Counted from the stretch's first letter, positions 1 through 8,759 are shown. The stretch: DNA of 64,000 bases from HKCCE3408 sp038530555 (GCA_038530555.1 JBCBCN010000001.1:248001-312000), one strand, 5' to 3'. Notes: generated by a model not told the origin, from the letters alone. A program made the numbers and translations.

Positions 1-795
1 AAAACGCACCTGGCCAATCTGCTGCGCGGGGCGGGCGAGTGGTTTCATTACTCCATCGATTACCGCATCGGCACCGCCTATATGGGCGAGCATATTGCCG
101 ACAATCTCAAGCGTCAGGCGATGCAGGTCCCGTTCTTGGCCGAGCTTTTGCGCTCGGATTCGATCTATCTCGGCTCCAACATCACTTTCGACAATCTCGC
201 GCCGCTCTCGACCTTTCTGGGCAAGCCCGGCGATCCGGCCAAGGGCGGCCTGCCGTTCGCGGAATATATGCGCCGCCAAGAGCTTCATCGCCGCGCCGAG
301 ATTAACGCGCTGCTCGACACGCCCGCCTTCATCGCCCGCGCCCGTGATCTCTACGGCTATCCGCATTTCGTCGCCGATACCGGCGGCTCGATTTGCGAAG
401 TGGTCGACCCGGAGAACCCGGAAGACCCGGTCCTGGGCCAGCTCCGCAGCCAATGCCTGATGGTCTGGATCGAGGCCGCGGATGGCCATACCGAAGAGCT
501 GATCGCCCGCTTTCGCCAGGCCCCCAAGCCGATGTATTACGATGGTCCGGTAATGACGGCACTTTGGACGGAATTTCTCAAGTTAAACAATACCTCAGAA
601 GGCGACGTTGACCCCGATGACTTCGTCACCTTCGCTTATAGCAGCGCCATTGTCCGCCGCGCCCCGATCTATGCAGCGATGGCCCGGTATTGGGGGATTT
701 CGGTGCGTGCCGCCGATGTCGCGACCGTGCGCGATGCCGCCGATTGCCTTGATCTGGTGGCCAGCGCCCTTGGCAAGCAGGGCGCCGCCGCCTAG
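1..795 (+). CDS. ATPase-like protein, 5' end outside window
   Basis: The reading frame is open from base 1, so the start lies upstream; 264 residues and the stop are visible. The first visible residues, KTHLANLLRG, look like the end of a P-loop (GKT/S), which suggests a nucleotide-binding protein, but the glycines that would prove it are off the edge. The rest has no motif I can assign; it resembles proteins annotated only as ATPase in Rhodobacteraceae. It ends 42 bases before metA on the same strand and may be co-transcribed with it. Function unknown; the kinase/ATPase reading is inference. Confidence 0.7.
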   Translation, partial: KTHLANLLRGAGEWFHYSIDYRIGTAYMGEHIADNLKRQAMQVPFLAELLRSDSIYLGSNITFDNLAPLSTFLGKPGDPAKGGLPFAEYMRRQELHRRAEINALLDTPAFIARARDLYGYPHFVADTGGSICEVVDPENPEDPVLGQLRSQCLMVWIEAADGHTEELIARFRQAPKPMYYDGPVMTALWTEFLKLNNTSEGDVDPDDFVTFAYSSAIVRRAPIYAAMARYWGISVRAADVATVRDAADCLDLVASALGKQGAAA

Positions 796-837
796 ATCGC
801 AGCTTCCCACCCTGTCGTTGAGCCCGGACCGCCGCCC

Positions 838-1782
838 ATGCCGATCAAACTGCCCTCCTCCCTGCCCGCCTTCCGCGTTTTGCGCGATGAGGGTGTGATG
901 GTGATGGGCGCGCGAGCAGCCGACAAACAGGACATCCGCCCGCTGCGGATCGGGCTGCTCAATCTGATGCCCAAGAAGATCCAGACCGAGACGCAATTCG
1001 CCCGTCTCATCGGCGCCTCACCCCTGCAGATCGAGTTGAGCCTCATCCGCATGACCGAGCACGAGACCAAGAACACCTCAGCCGAACATATGGCGGAGTT
1101 TTACCGCTCCTTCGCCGAGGTCGCGGCAACGGGTGAGAAGTTCGACGGGCTGATCATTACCGGCGCCCCGATTGAGCATCTGCCCTTCGAGGAGGTCACT
1201 TATTGGGGGGAGCTGACCGAGATCTTCGACTGGACGCAGACCCATGTGCATTCCACCTTCGGCGTGTGCTGGGGCGGGATGGCGATGATCAACCATTTCC
1301 ACGGTGTCGCCAAACACATGCTGAGCGAGAAGGCTTTCGGTTGTTTCCGCCACCGCGTGATGCAGCCGGCCTCTGCCTATCTGCGCGGCTTTTCCGACGA
1401 TTGCGTGATCCCCGTCAGCCGTTGGACCGAGATGCGCCAGGCCGAGATCGACGCGGCCCCGGGTCTGACCACGCTCATTGGCTCGGATGAAGTTGGGCCG
1501 TGCCTGGTCGAGGATCCCGGCCGCCGCGCGCTCTATATCTTCAACCATTTCGAATACGATTCCCACACGTTGAAGCAAGAGTTCGACCGCGACCGTGCCG
1601 AGGGTGCGCCTATCAACGTGCCCGCCAATTACTATCCCGGCGACAACCCCGAAGAGACGCCGCAGAACCGCTGGCGCAGCCACGCGCATCTCCTCTATGG
1701 CAATTGGATTTCCGAGGTGTACCTGACCACGCCCTTCGACATGGACGAGATAGGCCAAAGCAGCACGGATCTGCGCGTATGA
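838..1782 (+). CDS. metA: Homoserine O-acyltransferase MetA (probably acetyl-CoA type)
   Basis: Activates homoserine by O-acylation, the committed step of methionine synthesis, in the cytoplasm. The 314-residue length is normal for the MetA (HTS) family. The catalytic set is present: nucleophile Cys144 in FGVCWGG, and His237 and Glu239 in IFNHFEYDSH, each offset by two from the textbook numbering (142, 235, 237). The residue that decides the acyl donor, Gly111 in the E. coli succinyltransferase and Glu in acetyl-CoA-using MetA enzymes, is Glu113 here (GAPIEHLPFEEV), so acetyl-CoA is the likely substrate. The stop overlaps the start of the downstream hydrolase (ATGA). No SAM-II riboswitch is recognisable in the 42-base leader. 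Confidence 0.93.
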   Translation: MPIKLPSSLPAFRVLRDEGVMVMGARAADKQDIRPLRIGLLNLMPKKIQTETQFARLIGASPLQIELSLIRMTEHETKNTSAEHMAEFYRSFAEVAATGEKFDGLIITGAPIEHLPFEEVTYWGELTEIFDWTQTHVHSTFGVCWGGMAMINHFHGVAKHMLSEKAFGCFRHRVMQPASAYLRGFSDDCVIPVSRWTEMRQAEIDAAPGLTTLIGSDEVGPCLVEDPGRRALYIFNHFEYDSHTLKQEFDRDRAEGAPINVPANYYPGDNPEETPQNRWRSHAHLLYGNWISEVYLTTPFDMDEIGQSSTDLRV

Positions 1783-2717
1783 AGATTGCGCTTGGCATCC
1801 TCTGCCTGCTGGCGCTGGCCGTCGCGCTGACCTTTTGGCGCGCCGCGCGCAATTCCGAGGCGGCGTTGGCCGAATATCCACCGACGGGGGAGTTCGTGGA
1901 GGTCGACGGCCTGCCCGTGCATTACCTAACCCGCGGCACCGGGCCCGATCTAGTGCTGATCCACGGCGCGTCCGGCAATCTGAGGGACTTCTCCTTTTCG
2001 CTCATGGACCAACTGTCCGACCGCTACCGCGTCACTGCCTTCGACCGGCCGGGGCTGGGCTATACCCCGCGCACCGAGCCCGGCATGTCCATCGGCGCCC
2101 AGGCCAATATCCTGGCCCAGGCGGCGGCGCAGCTTGGCATCGACCGGCCGCTGATCCTCGGCCAATCCTATGGCGGCGCGGTGACGCTGGCTTGGGCGAC
2201 ACGCCATGAAACCTCGGGACTGGTGCTTTTGGCTGCGGCGTCGAACACCTGGGATACCGGGCTTGGCACCTATTACAACCTGCTGACCAGCGCGCCGGGC
2301 CAGGCCTTCATGGCGCCTGCAATCACCGCCTGGGCGACAGATGCGCGGATCGAGAGCAGCATGGCCTGCATTTTCGCCCCCGGCGCGGTGCCCGAAGGCT
2401 ATATCGAGTATTTTGGCGTACCGCTGACCCTGCGCACTGAGGTGATGCGTGAAAACGCCCTGCAACGCGCGGGCCTGCTCGAGGAGATCGCCGCTCAAGT
2501 GCCGCTCTACGGGGATATCGACGTGCCGGTGGAGATCCTGCACGGCGATGCCGACCCCATCGTGCCCCATCAGATCCATTCCGAGCCGCTTTCCCGGCAA
2601 TTGCCCGATGCTCGGCTCCAGATCCTGCCGGGCCAGGGCCATATGCTGCAACACACCGCTGAGCCCCAGGTGATCGAGGCCATCGATGCCGTCGCCGCGC
2701 GCGCAGGTCTCCGGTAA
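1779..2717 (+). CDS. Membrane-anchored alpha/beta hydrolase
   Basis: A 312-residue alpha/beta-hydrolase-fold protein. The start chosen is the ATG at 1779, which overlaps the metA stop by four bases; the frame continues upstream but that part only shadows metA. The N-terminus (about residues 2-18) is a hydrophobic segment followed by RAAR, so it is probably an anchored or exported enzyme. Oxyanion region HGASG, nucleophile Ser130 in GQSYGGA, acid Asp259 in HGDADPIVP and His288 in GQGHML form a complete triad. Substrate cannot be read from sequence; an esterase or haloperoxidase-like activity is possible. Translational coupling to metA suggests co-expression, not necessarily a shared pathway. 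Confidence 0.85.
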   Translation: MKIALGILCLLALAVALTFWRAARNSEAALAEYPPTGEFVEVDGLPVHYLTRGTGPDLVLIHGASGNLRDFSFSLMDQLSDRYRVTAFDRPGLGYTPRTEPGMSIGAQANILAQAAAQLGIDRPLILGQSYGGAVTLAWATRHETSGLVLLAAASNTWDTGLGTYYNLLTSAPGQAFMAPAITAWATDARIESSMACIFAPGAVPEGYIEYFGVPLTLRTEVMRENALQRAGLLEEIAAQVPLYGDIDVPVEILHGDADPIVPHQIHSEPLSRQLPDARLQILPGQGHMLQHTAEPQVIEAIDAVAARAGLR

Positions 2718-2795
2718 AACCGCGGTTTGCCAGCGCATGATTGCGCGCCAGCGCCCGGCACAGCATACTGCACCCCTCAGAGAGCAGGACACTCA

Positions 2796-3677
2796 ATGGC
2801 CAAACCCTTCGACGGCGCGATCAGCGCATTCTTCCACGACGAAGCGCCAAAATCCGTCCGCAAGGCGATCGAAAAGGCCAAAAAAGACAGCGTCCTCGAC
2901 CCGGCCTTCCCCTATGACACGCGCATGGACAAGGGCGACTATGAAGACGACCTCGGCGCGCTGCAGATCGAACTGGTTAAGTGGCAGTCCTGGATCCGAG
3001 CTTCCGGCAGCCGCGTGGCCGTGGTCTTCGAAGGCCGGGATGCCGCGGGTAAGGGCGGCGCGATTAAACGCGTGCGCGAGAACCTCAACCCCCGTGTGGC
3101 CGGTGTCGTCGCGCTCTCCAAACCGACGGAGCGGGAGGCCGGGCAGTGGTATTTTCAGCGCTACATCCAGCACCTGCCAAGCGCCGGTGACATCCGCCTT
3201 TTCGACCGTTCCTGGTACAATCGCGGCGTGGTCGAACATGTCTTCGGCTTTTGCACACCCGCGCAGCGTGAGGCGTTTTTCGGCCAGCTGCCGGATTATG
3301 AACGCATGCTGGTCGATGACGGGATCACACTGATCAAGATTTGGCTCAACGTCGGCCGCGCCGAGCAACTGCGCCGCTTTCTCGACCGTGAGGGTGACCC
3401 CTTGAAGCAATGGAAGCTCAGCGGGATCGACGTCAAAGGCCTGGCGCGCTGGGACGCCTATAGCGAGGCCATCGAGGAAACCCTGAGCCGCAGCCATTCG
3501 GATACCGCACCCTGGACCGTCATTCGCTCAGACGACAAACGTCGCGCGCGCCTAGCTGTGATCCGGGCGATCCTCCAGGACTTTGACTATGACGGCAAGG
3601 ATGAGGCCGTCGTCGCCCGTCCCGATCCCAAAATCTGCGGTGGGCCGGAGATTTGGTCTTGGGAACGCGATGCGTAA
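2796..3677 (+). CDS. ppk2: Polyphosphate kinase 2 (PPK2 family)
   Basis: Transfers phosphate between polyphosphate and nucleotides, typically making GTP or ATP from polyphosphate. The 293-residue single-domain protein has Walker A FEGRDAAGKGG (residues 78-88) and the Walker B/lid signature LFDRSWYNR (Asp137), which define PPK2. Length and the tail KICGGPEIW fit single-domain class I PPK2, though the class is inference. The start is the ATG at 2796, following an AGAGCAGGAC leader. The last bases overlap a TetR-family regulator gene, which suggests local regulation. Confidence 0.93.
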   Translation: MAKPFDGAISAFFHDEAPKSVRKAIEKAKKDSVLDPAFPYDTRMDKGDYEDDLGALQIELVKWQSWIRASGSRVAVVFEGRDAAGKGGAIKRVRENLNPRVAGVVALSKPTEREAGQWYFQRYIQHLPSAGDIRLFDRSWYNRGVVEHVFGFCTPAQREAFFGQLPDYERMLVDDGITLIKIWLNVGRAEQLRRFLDREGDPLKQWKLSGIDVKGLARWDAYSEAIEETLSRSHSDTAPWTVIRSDDKRRARLAVIRAILQDFDYDGKDEAVVARPDPKICGGPEIWSWERDA

Positions 3678-4287
3678 ACGCGGCTATCACCACGGCAATC
3701 TCAAGCAGGCCCTGGTCGAGGCGGCTCTGTCGCTGATCGAAGAAAAGGGCCCGACGGGCTTTACGCTGTCGGAGGCGGCTAAGAATGCCGGTGTTACTCC
3801 CGCGGCCGTCTATCGCCATTTCCAGGGCCGCGAGGATCTGATCGTCGAGGCTGCGCGCCAGGGTCATGAGATCTTTGCTGATCTGATGGACTACGCCTTC
3901 GCCGGCGGTCAGCCCTCGGCGCTCGAAGCGTTCGAAGCCACGGGCCGCGCCTATCTCGCCTTCGCCCGCAAGCACCCGGGCCATTACATGGCGATGTTCG
4001 AAAGCGGGATTTCGGCCAATGCGACCGCGGAACTGGCCCAAGCCGCCGGGCGCAGCCGCGCGGTTCTCGAACGCGCCGCCACCGCCCTGTCAGAGAATAT
4101 CCCGCCGGAAAAGCGCCCCCCGCCCTCGATGTTCTCGGCCCATATCTGGGCCATGAGCCACGGCGTGGTGGAGCTTTTCGCCCGCGGCAAACCTGGCAAC
4201 AACGCCCCCTTCCCGCCAGAAGAGCTTTTGGAGGCCGGGATCGGCATCTATCTGCGCGGCCTTGGCCTGATCCCCCCCGACGGCTGA
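3670..4287 (+). CDS. TetR/AcrR-family transcriptional regulator
   Basis: A 205-residue regulator with an N-terminal helix-turn-helix (about residues 12-58; GVTPAAVYRHFQGREDLI is the recognition-helix region) and a C-terminal ligand-binding/dimerisation domain resembling the WHG type. The ATG at 3670 lies inside the end of ppk2 (8-base overlap), so the two genes are probably translationally coupled. The ligand is unknown. Control of ppk2 or of a nearby metabolic gene is inference from position. Confidence 0.88.
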   Translation: MRKRGYHHGNLKQALVEAALSLIEEKGPTGFTLSEAAKNAGVTPAAVYRHFQGREDLIVEAARQGHEIFADLMDYAFAGGQPSALEAFEATGRAYLAFARKHPGHYMAMFESGISANATAELAQAAGRSRAVLERAATALSENIPPEKRPPPSMFSAHIWAMSHGVVELFARGKPGNNAPFPPEELLEAGIGIYLRGLGLIPPDG

Positions 4288-4411
4288 GCGCCTGTGATCT
4301 GAGCAGTCACCGCCCCGCCAAGCCGGAATTCGCCAATGCACGCGCGTTCCCGCTTTGATTGCGGCGCGCCAAGGCGTAAGTCTTGCCCGACGGATCAGGG
4401 CGGACACGCAT

Positions 4412-5311
4412 ATGGACTGGGATAAATTGCGCATCTTTCACGCGGTGGCGGATGCCGGCAGCCTGACCCATGCCGGTGACGCGCTGCATCTGTCGCAATC
4501 GGCCGTGTCGCGTCAGGTCCGCGCCCTGGAAGAAAGCCTTAACACCACGCTGTTTCACCGCCATGCCAGGGGCCTCATCCTCACCGAACAAGGTGAGCTT
4601 CTCTTCGATGCCACCCGTTCGATGTCCAAACGCCTGGACGCCGCGGCCGCGCGGATCCGCGACAGTGAGGAGGAGGTTTTCGGCCAACTCCGCGTCACCA
4701 CGACCTTTGGGTTCGGGGCGCTTTGGCTCGCCCCGCGCCTGGGTCAGCTCTATGCCGAATATCCCGGCCTCAAGATCGATCTGATGCTCGAAGAACGCCT
4801 GCTGGACCTCCCGATGCGCGAGGCCGACGTGGCGATCCGCATGAAAGAGCCGAGCCAAGCCGACCTGATCCGGCGCAAACTGATGTCAATCAATATGCGC
4901 CTCTACGCCTCGCCCAGATACCTGGAGCAGAACGGCACACCGCGCACACTCGAAGACCTCGGGCCCCATCGCCTGATCAGCCAACAAACCAATGCGCCGC
5001 AGGTCGGTGCAGGTGCGGCCCTGGTGCGCGAGCTTATGGCCCACGAAATCGGCAGTGTGTTGACCGTGAACAACTATTTCGGCGTGCTGCAAGGTGTCAT
5101 CCATGACCTTGGCATCGGTGTTCTGCCTGACTACCTGACCGAGGATTTCCCGGATCTGGTGCAGGTCTTGCCCGACGTGATGTCTGGCGACGTGCCGGTC
5201 TTTCTCGCCTATCCAGAAGAGCTCCGACATTCAAAACGAATAGAGGTCTTTCGGGATTTCGTGACCGAGGAAATCATCGCTTATCGCCGACGGCGGCGCG
5301 ATCAGGCTTAG
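4412..5311 (+). CDS. LysR-family transcriptional regulator
   Basis: A 299-residue LysR-type regulator. The N-terminal winged helix covers residues 1-60, with the family signature at HLSQSAVSRQVRALEE. A periplasmic-binding-protein-like effector domain follows (about 90-290). Start chosen at the ATG at 4412, giving the usual N-terminus MDWDKLRIFHAVADAGS. It stands alone in the + direction, with a 124-base gap after the TetR gene and RNA-like structures downstream. Target and co-inducer are unknown; LysR proteins often act on divergent neighbours, but none is present here. Confidence 0.92.
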   Translation: MDWDKLRIFHAVADAGSLTHAGDALHLSQSAVSRQVRALEESLNTTLFHRHARGLILTEQGELLFDATRSMSKRLDAAAARIRDSEEEVFGQLRVTTTFGFGALWLAPRLGQLYAEYPGLKIDLMLEERLLDLPMREADVAIRMKEPSQADLIRRKLMSINMRLYASPRYLEQNGTPRTLEDLGPHRLISQQTNAPQVGAGAALVRELMAHEIGSVLTVNNYFGVLQGVIHDLGIGVLPDYLTEDFPDLVQVLPDVMSGDVPVFLAYPEELRHSKRIEVFRDFVTEEIIAYRRRRRDQA

Positions 5312-5418
5312 TTGCCCAACAGGTCAATTTGTGGGGAATGGGCCACAGCTTGGCCCCTTGACGCGCAAAACGAACCGCTCACCTTGATTGAAAACCGCTG
5401 CGCCATTACCTTTGATGT

Positions 5419-5485
5419 TGAGGCGCTCAAGGGCGTCTCATCCTCCCTGTTGGACTTCGGCCGAGATTCGTCTCGGCCTTTTTTT
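5419..5485 (+). ncRNA. Candidate small RNA with terminator
   Basis: A possible promoter TTGATT (5384-5389), 17-base spacer, TACCTT (5407-5412) precedes two hairpins. Hairpin 1 is GAGGCGC/GCGTCTC (5420-5426 and 5433-5439, one G-U pair). A single-stranded pyrimidine linker (TCATCCTCCCTG, about 5438-5449) follows. Hairpin 2 is an 8-bp perfect stem with a UUCG tetraloop (5459-5478) followed by seven T, a textbook Rho-independent terminator. The CUCC-rich linker could pair with Shine-Dalgarno sequences, as in known alphaproteobacterial stress sRNAs; that role is inference. It could instead be only the terminator of the LysR gene 150 bases upstream. Confidence 0.5.
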
Positions 5486-5600
5486 GTTGCTGCACAGCAG
5501 CTTGCTTGAACGCCACCGTCTTTGAATGGTCGCGATCAATTCCGCAAACCGCCACAATTCACCGCAGTTTCGCCTGATTTAATCTGTAGCGAGAACAATG

Positions 5601-5678
5601 AGGCGCTTAAATGCGCCCTGTCCTAAGGCCGGCACCGATGTCCCCCCCGAAGGTGCCGGCCGTCCCCCCCCCTTTTTT
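5601..5678 (+). ncRNA. Candidate C-rich structured RNA
   Basis: A small hairpin GGCGC/GCGCC with loop TTAAAT (5602-5617) is followed by a 10-bp perfect stem (5627-5636 with 5652-5661). The 15-base loop of that stem contains seven consecutive C. The stem is followed by GT, nine C and six T (to 5678). The T-run sits too far from the stem for a classical terminator. C-rich loops could pair with purine-rich ribosome-binding sites. No clear promoter was found, so an independent RNA is only a possibility. Confidence 0.35.
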
Positions 5679-5690
5679 CATTCCGGAAAA

Positions 5691-5724
5691 GAAAAAGCGC
5701 CCTGGCAAGTGGGCCAAGGCGCTT
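5691..5724 (-). terminator. Terminator of the 56-residue membrane-protein gene
   Basis: Read on the minus strand, a stem AAGCGCC/GGCGCTT (7 bp, 5695-5701 with 5718-5724), extended by an inner GGC/GCC pairing, is followed by TTTTTC and further T. It lies 24 bases after the stop of the minus-strand gene. Confidence 0.75.
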
Positions 5725-5747
5725 GAATTCTGTTTTCAGGTAATGGT

Positions 5748-5918
5748 TTAGCGGCCGTAAGCGCGCGAGATCCGTGCAAAGGCCTTATCGCGCGACAAGG
5801 CTGATTCCGGCGCGTTTGAGCGGCGGTGCTTCTCTGTGGCGCGGCGCGCGGCGTAGATGAAGGCCAGCGCAAAGCCCAAAGTTCCGAAGGTCTGAAGCGA
5901 CAGTCCAAGTTCCAACAT
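5748..5918 (-). CDS. Small single-span membrane protein (56 aa)
   Basis: A 56-residue protein beginning MLELGLSLQTFGTLGFAL. The support is strong for so short a gene: an AAGGAG ribosome-binding site correctly spaced before the ATG at 5918, one hydrophobic helix (about residues 8-23) followed by a basic RRATEKHRR stretch, and a Rho-independent terminator just after the stop. The predicted topology is N-out with a short basic cytoplasmic tail. I do not recognise the family. Small one-helix proteins often modulate a membrane complex, but nothing here identifies one. Confidence 0.7.
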   Translation of the reverse strand: MLELGLSLQTFGTLGFALAFIYAARRATEKHRRSNAPESALSRDKAFARISRAYGR

Positions 5919-6058
5919 TGCTCTCTCCTTGCCGTGAATGGCGTCCCTCTGTGGTCGGGCAGGTGCTTGCGGGCGAAATCATCGACCGGTGCAACCGTTG
6001 TGGATGTAGAGGGTTACGCAGCGTCAGCGGAGTTGGATCAAAATCAAGACGATTTTTT

Positions 6059-6316
6059 CTAACCCACCAGAAAGACCACCGCCGCAAAGAACACGGCCAT
6101 GCCCAATAGGCCAAATTGCGCGGCGATCATGCTGGCCCCGAACATCAGAGCCAAGGTCGCGCCGATGATGCCCGCGCGTTGGCCGCTCGGAAGGGCTAAA
6201 ACTCGGTCTTCGATCTCATGGAAGCCGAAGCGCCGGCAACAGCCCGAAAGCAGAGCGACCGCAACGGTGCGGCACTGCAATGCAACCCAGTCCAGACTAT
6301 TCTTTACGAAGTCCAT
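6059..6316 (-). CDS. Small hypothetical membrane protein (85 aa)
   Basis: An 85-residue frame whose C-terminal half (about residues 48-85) is strongly hydrophobic and looks like two closely spaced membrane helices. The N-terminal half is basic, with two adjacent cysteines (GCCRR) and several arginines. The ribosome-binding site before the ATG at 6316 is poor. It lies between the 56-residue membrane-protein gene and the divergently placed purL. No family recognised; coding is supported mainly by the coherent hydrophobic pattern. Confidence 0.5.
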   Translation of the reverse strand: MDFVKNSLDWVALQCRTVAVALLSGCCRRFGFHEIEDRVLALPSGQRAGIIGATLALMFGASMIAAQFGLLGMAVFFAAVVFLVG

Positions 6317-6487
6317 GTTGGGACACTAAACATTCGGCCTCGCCCGGTCCAGGGCACCGCGTCGGCTGGTCGCGGGTCGGCGCGATTTGCCGCTCGGTGG
6401 TGCTTGGCCCCTTTCGCTTGGCCTCTTATGCTTGGCATGCCGGGGGGCTTGCCGTAAACCAGCCCCACACCGAGGGGACATACGCGC

Positions 6488-8662
6488 ATGACCGAGCCGG
6501 CGATCACGCCAGAGCTGACTCAAGCTCACGGCCTGAATTCCGATGAATACGACCGCATCCTTGAAATCCTAGGCCGCACGCCGAGCTTTACCGAGCTCGG
6601 GATCTTCTCGGCGATGTGGAATGAGCATTGCTCGTATAAATCCTCGAAAAAGTGGCTGCGGCAGCTTCCCACGACTGGGCCGCAAGTGATCTGTGGACCT
6701 GGTGAGAATGCCGGTGTGGTCGATATCGGCGATGGTCCTGATGGGCAAAAGCTGGCCGTGGTTTTCAAAATGGAAAGCCACAACCATCCCTCCTATATCG
6801 AGCCCTTCCAAGGGGCCGCGACCGGCATGGGCGGCATCCTGCGTGATGTGTTCACCATGGGCGCGCGGCCCGTCGCCGCGATGAACTCCCTAAGCTTTGG
6901 TGAGCCCGCGCATCCCAAGACCCGCGGCCTCGTGCACGGCGTCGTCGAAGGGATCGGCGGCTATGGCAATTGCTTCGGTGTGCCAACCGTGGGCGGAGAG
7001 GTCCGATTTCACCCCGCCTATAACGGCAATTGCCTGGTCAATGCCTTTGCCGCCGGGATCGCGGAGGCCGACAAGATCTTCTACTCCGCCGCCTCGGGCG
7101 TCGGCATGCCGGTCGTATACCTAGGAGCCAAAACGGGCCGCGACGGCGTAGGGGGCGCGACGATGGCCTCCGCCGAGTTCGACGACACGATCGAAGAAAA
7201 GCGGCCCACCGTGCAAGTTGGTGACCCCTTCACCGAAAAGCGCTTGCTGGAGGCCTGTCTGGAGCTGATGGCCTCGGGCGCAGTGATTTCGATCCAGGAT
7301 ATGGGTGCAGCAGGCCTGACATGTTCCGCAGTGGAGATGGGCGACAAGGGCGGGCTGGGCGTGCGCCTCAACCTTGACGCGGTGCCCGTGCGGGAAACCC
7401 AGATGACTGCCTATGAGATGATGCTGAGCGAAAGCCAGGAGCGGATGCTGATGGTCCTGCGCCCCGAGCTTGAGGACACCGCGCGCGCCATCTTCGAAAA
7501 GTGGGATCTGGATTTCGCCGTCGTGGGTGAGACCATCGCCGAGGATCGCTTTATCATCGAGCATGGCGGCGAGGTGAAGGCGGATGTGCCGCTTTCGAAA
7601 CTGTCCTCCGAGGCGCCGGAATATGACCGCCCCCATGTGCCGACCCCGCCCGCCGAACCGCTTGGCACCGTGCCTGGGATCGACCCGATCGACGGGCTTC
7701 GCGCGCTATTAAGCAGTCCCAATTACACCAGCAAGGCCTGGGTCTATGAGCAATATGACAGCACCGTCATGGCCGACACGCTCCATGGTCCGGGTCTGGG
7801 CGCGGGTCTTATCCGCGTGCATGGCACCCAAAAGGCGCTGGCTTTCACCTCGGATGTCACCCCGCGCTATGTGCGCGCCAATCCCGTCGAAGGCGGCAAA
7901 CAGGCCGTGGCCGAGGCCTATCGCAACCTCTCCGCGATGGGCGCGAGGCCCCTGGCCACGACCGACAATCTTAATTTCGGCAATCCCGAAAAGCCCGAAA
8001 TCATGGGCCAGTTCGTTGGCGCGCTTGAGGGGATCGGCGCGGCCTGCACCGCGCTCGATATGCCGATCGTCTCGGGCAATGTCTCACTTTACAACGAAAC
8101 CGATGGCGCCCCGATCCTGCCTACGCCCACGATCGGTGCGGTCGGTCTGATCGAGGATGCTGCAGCGGCGATCATGGGCCGGGCCGCGAACGGTATGCTG
8201 GCTCTCATGCTCGGTCCGCCGGGTGAGCATCTGGGGCAATCCGCGCTGCTGGCTGAGGTTTTTGGCCGTGAAGAGGGCGACGCCCCGACCGTCGATCTGA
8301 ACCTAGAGCGAGCCCATGGCGCGTTCATCCGTGAGCGCGCGCAGTGGATCGCAGCCTGCACCGATATCGCCGATGGCGGCCTGGCGCTGGCCGCCTTCGA
8401 GATGGCCGAAGCCGCCGATACCGGCCTACAGATCCAATCTGATGAGACGCCTTTCCTCTTTGGCGAGGATCAGGGCCGCTATCTCATCGCCTGCACCTAT
8501 GACATCGCCGAATGGCTAATGATCGAGGCCTCCTCCGCGGGGCTCTCCTTGCAGACCGTCGGGCAATTTGGCGGGAACGCTCTGAGATTTGGGCGCGTTG
8601 AGGCACCGCTGCGGGACCTGCGCACGATCTACAACGAGAGCTTTGCCAGGACCTTTGCATAA
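6488..8662 (+). CDS. purL: Phosphoribosylformylglycinamidine synthase subunit PurL
   Basis: Catalyses the ATP-dependent amidation of FGAR to FGAM in purine synthesis. The 724-residue length is that of the small PurL used with separate PurS and PurQ subunits, which are not in this window. Two ATP-grasp-like AIR-synthase halves are visible; the first has WNEHCSYKSSK (residues 39-49) and ESHNHPS (about 95-101), the second TSDVTPRY and GNVSLYNET. The ATG at 6488 gives the normal N-terminus. Confidence 0.97.
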   Translation: MTEPAITPELTQAHGLNSDEYDRILEILGRTPSFTELGIFSAMWNEHCSYKSSKKWLRQLPTTGPQVICGPGENAGVVDIGDGPDGQKLAVVFKMESHNHPSYIEPFQGAATGMGGILRDVFTMGARPVAAMNSLSFGEPAHPKTRGLVHGVVEGIGGYGNCFGVPTVGGEVRFHPAYNGNCLVNAFAAGIAEADKIFYSAASGVGMPVVYLGAKTGRDGVGGATMASAEFDDTIEEKRPTVQVGDPFTEKRLLEACLELMASGAVISIQDMGAAGLTCSAVEMGDKGGLGVRLNLDAVPVRETQMTAYEMMLSESQERMLMVLRPELEDTARAIFEKWDLDFAVVGETIAEDRFIIEHGGEVKADVPLSKLSSEAPEYDRPHVPTPPAEPLGTVPGIDPIDGLRALLSSPNYTSKAWVYEQYDSTVMADTLHGPGLGAGLIRVHGTQKALAFTSDVTPRYVRANPVEGGKQAVAEAYRNLSAMGARPLATTDNLNFGNPEKPEIMGQFVGALEGIGAACTALDMPIVSGNVSLYNETDGAPILPTPTIGAVGLIEDAAAAIMGRAANGMLALMLGPPGEHLGQSALLAEVFGREEGDAPTVDLNLERAHGAFIRERAQWIAACTDIADGGLALAAFEMAEAADTGLQIQSDETPFLFGEDQGRYLIACTYDIAEWLMIEASSAGLSLQTVGQFGGNALRFGRVEAPLRDLRTIYNESFARTFA

Positions 8663-8759
8663 TGGGCCACCCCTAACGGACAACCCCACGCCGTCTTGCG
8701 CCGACCCACGCAGCGCCTTACCTTTTCGAGGCGCGCTTTAGCTATGCAAGGACACAGCC

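Larger units (their letters stand above)
5312..5747. other. Gene-free stretch with two structured RNA candidates
   Basis: No convincing protein gene lies between the LysR stop and the minus-strand small gene ending at 5748. The stretch holds two separate hairpin groups, annotated as candidate small RNAs, plus the minus-strand terminator of the small membrane-protein gene. A short open frame starting at TTG 5312 has no ribosome-binding site and an unlikely composition. Confidence 0.6.

Noticed and set aside
796..837. SAM-II riboswitch upstream of metA
   Set aside because: The 42-base gap is too short and lacks the conserved pseudoknot pattern; nothing matching was seen.
5312..5509. Protein gene after the LysR stop
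   Set aside because: TTG start directly at the stop codon without ribosome-binding site; it runs through the terminator hairpin.
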